Shown here in pieces: positions 61,555-64,000 of a stretch of 64,000 bases of DNA. The notes beneath the pieces are model-generated. The model saw nothing but the letters and a program-made list of their open reading frames with translations, did no database searches and was not told the origin of the DNA. Within the stretch, counting starts at the first letter, position 1, and the number at the start of each line of letters is the position of its first letter. Source of the stretch: Azolla caroliniana (lineage: Eukaryota > Polypodiophyta); contig JBHGNT010000001.1 of NCBI GenBank assembly GCA_043228905.1, positions 4,402,001 through 4,466,000 of the forward strand. The letters run 5' to 3'. Position numbers and translations under genes: made by a program.

Positions 61555-64000
61555 TAAAAACCCTTTTTATATGGTTGAATTCCGTCTCAAGTAGTTATTC
61601 ATTGAATCTTGGATACTTAAGTAGACATGTATGGTTTCTTTTATCACAGAAACAATTTGGATCTGGAAGTTTTCTCCAATATTGAAATCATGTGTCAATC
61701 AATACACAGGATAAAAATACAAAAGTATTTTGTTCTTTACTGCTTTGAAGATGTAGTGTTAAAGATAAACCCCGGTACAGGTATTCTGTCTTGTAATACA
61801 GATGACAACGTTTTGACACTTGCCTCTTATCAGCTCCCAGTTCATGTGTTTTATCTCTTCTGAATGTGTTTTAACTCCCAATTGGTGAATTAGACGCGTT
61901 TTTCTTCCCACGCTTAGTGAAGGCTTTATCATCCTTGTGTAAGTCCAATGTCATCCCAAACTCAAATTTAATGAGTGAAGTTTTCGTTAGAAGTAAATGA
62001 TTATCTACTAATGAAGGAAGTGTGAGAAAACTCAGGGTGAATGGAAGGAACTCCATAGCCATGAGCACAGAGCATTGTATTAGCTGCATAGGAGCTACCA
62101 CAGTGGGAATCTGCTACAGCGAAGAACATTCATATAAGATTCCAATCAGGTATATTCAAACTCAGTATGCAAGCATAATTCTGCTAGTCGACATATTTAT
62201 TTTGTTGGGGTACAGTATGCACCCATGTTTTCAATCCATTCTGCCTACCCAAAGCGTAGAGATTATTACATTGAATCCTTAAAATGACAAAAAAATCATT
62301 TGACAATACCAGTTCGATTATAACTTAACCTTATCTTAACGTGTTCTTGCTTGATTTAGGAACCCAATAAATGACTTTAAATGGTAAGAGTGAAAAGCTA
62401 CTTATGCGCGAGCACATTTCTATTCCAAATAGTTCTTCTATTGTTGCTAGTACTATTTTATGAGAATCACATTCTAAGTCAAAGATATTGGTATCTTCTG
62501 GATCACAATTTATTCTTTTTCTAATGTAAATGGTAGCAGATATTTGATCGACAGCAACCTCATGTGTGTAGGCACATTGTGTGCACAATCATGATCAAAC
62601 TCTTTTGGAATATAGGAATGCCATGGCCATTGAGAGTCAATTATTATGGGTGTACCAAAGTTGTTGAGACCTCAAGAATTTAGGGAAGAGAAGAGAATGG
62701 TGTATAAGACAATATGTACCTACAAATCGACCTTGCAACATAACAAGGTTATGCATTATTTCTTCATAATGAATAATGACCCGATAAAAGAGTTCTATAT
62801 TGATGAGCAAATTTCTCAATTGAGAAATAAAGGTATTGGCTTTAGGAATAGATTTTCCCTAGGAAATAAGCTAAATTGCCATGTGGCCATGTGGCCATGT
62901 GGTCGCTTTCCTAACTTGTCATATGTTATGAGCCATCCAAATCGTGAGCATACAATTAGATTTCGTTAGTTATTGCTTATTTAATTTGTAGAGGCCTAAG
63001 GAAGCAAAAATGAATGTGGATATTGAACAATGTTTATTATTCGACTATTTATTGTTCAATGCCTAAAATTAGATGAAAGTTATCTAATTGTTTATTTTCC
63101 TTATCAGAGTGGTTAGTGAGAATACATGAAGACCTATGTGTATATACATCTTTACAAAGAAATGTGAGCATATATTTGATCCTTGTATTTGTTGGTCGGC
63201 AACAATGTCGGTGAAGAACAATTCTTTAAAAGAGCTTCTTTTCTTTAATATGTTTACATTTGGTACATATCTATCTATCACGGATGTTCATGTGATAAGG
63301 AGGGAATAAGATAGGTGGATCAATTTAAGACTTTATCGATGTAGTTGAGGATGGAGCTAAAAGGCATTTAGATTATTTGTTCATACTAACACATATGGAT
63401 GATTGGAAAGAATAAGAACCTTAAATATAGGAGAATGAACATATGCATTGATAGAAACACATGCGTAGATAACGTGATAACATTTCTTAAGTTGTGCACT
63501 ACATGTACTTATTCCATTTAGCAAAATGAATGCAAAAACATGCACAGGTATTAGGATGAACCATTTTGGAGTGAAATCTGTAAATGTGGATGGACATAAA
63601 AATAGAAATCATCTTCCTTGATCTACTACATTTATTCCTAGAAAAAATAAGACAAATCATGAATAGCCATTAAAACATAATTCATCTTACTTAATCTACT
63701 GCATTTATTTTCATAGAAAATAAGACAAATGAGAAGTTAACATTAAAAAAAAGGCATTGTAGATATAATTGTGTCATCAAACTTTCACCAAATAAATGCA
63801 AAAGGTTGATAATCAACCCAAGCATTGCAATTCAACTAAAAATTTCCCTTGATGTTATGACCATGTATTGATCACAATATATGGAAATGCAGATCCCTAA
63901 TTGAATGCCATATCTAGGGATAGACTTCAGGTTTGTTAAGAGTGCATAAGTAATTGTAGCCTTGTAGGTTTTAAATTACCCATTTGGATAAATACTTTTG
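61555..64000. other. Intergenic stretch to the window edge
   Basis: No gene was recognised. The longest open frame (62646-62969, 107 codons, plus) has no motif. Small repeats: GTGGCCAT reiterated at about 62880-62902, and a 73-bp-period duplication beginning CATCTT..TTAATCTACT at 63610 and 63683. The 3' UTR of the preceding gene occupies an unknown part of the left end. Confidence 0.55.
63610..63749. repeat. Diverged tandem duplication, period 73 bp
   Basis: Both copies carry CATCTT.CTT.ATCTACT, GCATTTATT or ACATTTATT, then AAATAAGACAAAT and CATTAAAA. They lie at 63610-63676 and 63683-63749. No gene association. Confidence 0.75.

Noticed and set aside
62646-62969. 107-codon plus-strand open frame near the right edge
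   Set aside because: Considered as a transposon or gag-like remnant, but no motif supports it and it contains a short GTGGCCAT repeat.

Overview
This is a nuclear window from a land plant. The composition is AT-rich, genes are split by GT..AG introns, and microsatellites, tandem repeats and a non-LTR retrotransposon are common. The style of the PPR gene and the very large, repeat-filled introns suggest a fern or other seed-free plant; that taxonomic call is inference with modest confidence. No prokaryotic operon, CRISPR array, rRNA or tRNA was recognised.

Layout, left to right. 1501-8348 (minus) is a complete plant type-I inositol polyphosphate 5-phosphatase with a 3.7 kb first intron filled by a nested tandem array. 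9.2-17.9 kb is gene-poor. 17906-20716 (minus) is a tail-anchored cytochrome b5. 21899-26509 (plus) is a 5'-truncated LINE between perfect 14-bp target-site duplications, with an A-rich 3' end. It carries a broken reverse transcriptase ORF followed by decayed, intron-free pieces of a MAP kinase and a PPR gene. 28202-30028 (minus) is a single-exon bulb-type lectin/S-locus-glycoprotein-like secreted protein without a kinase. 33049-34455 (minus) is an intronless type-I MADS-box gene. 36783-39790 (plus) is an organellar (probably mitochondrial) ribosomal protein bL25. 41401-44610 (minus) is an INO80B-like PAPA-1/HIT zinc-finger protein. 46702-51740 (plus) is a plastid-type glucose-6-phosphate dehydrogenase with its two regulatory cysteines. 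53170-55773 (plus) is a two-exon PLS-class PPR protein that stops before any E/DYW domain. 57340-59045 (minus) is a membrane-anchored LysM protein. 60425-61554 (plus) is a small, probably mitochondrial protein I do not recognise.

The genes are independent transcription units with housekeeping, organelle and regulatory roles; there is no pathway cluster. Exon structures were assembled by hand from splice consensus, reading frame and family homology. For each multi-exon gene the summed coding length is a whole number of codons without internal stops. The most unusual item is the LINE with chimeric host-transcript cargo. Next are the nested satellite inside the phosphatase intron, the decayed repeat modules upstream of the INO80B-like gene, and the telomere-repeat-like coding segment of the bL25 gene.
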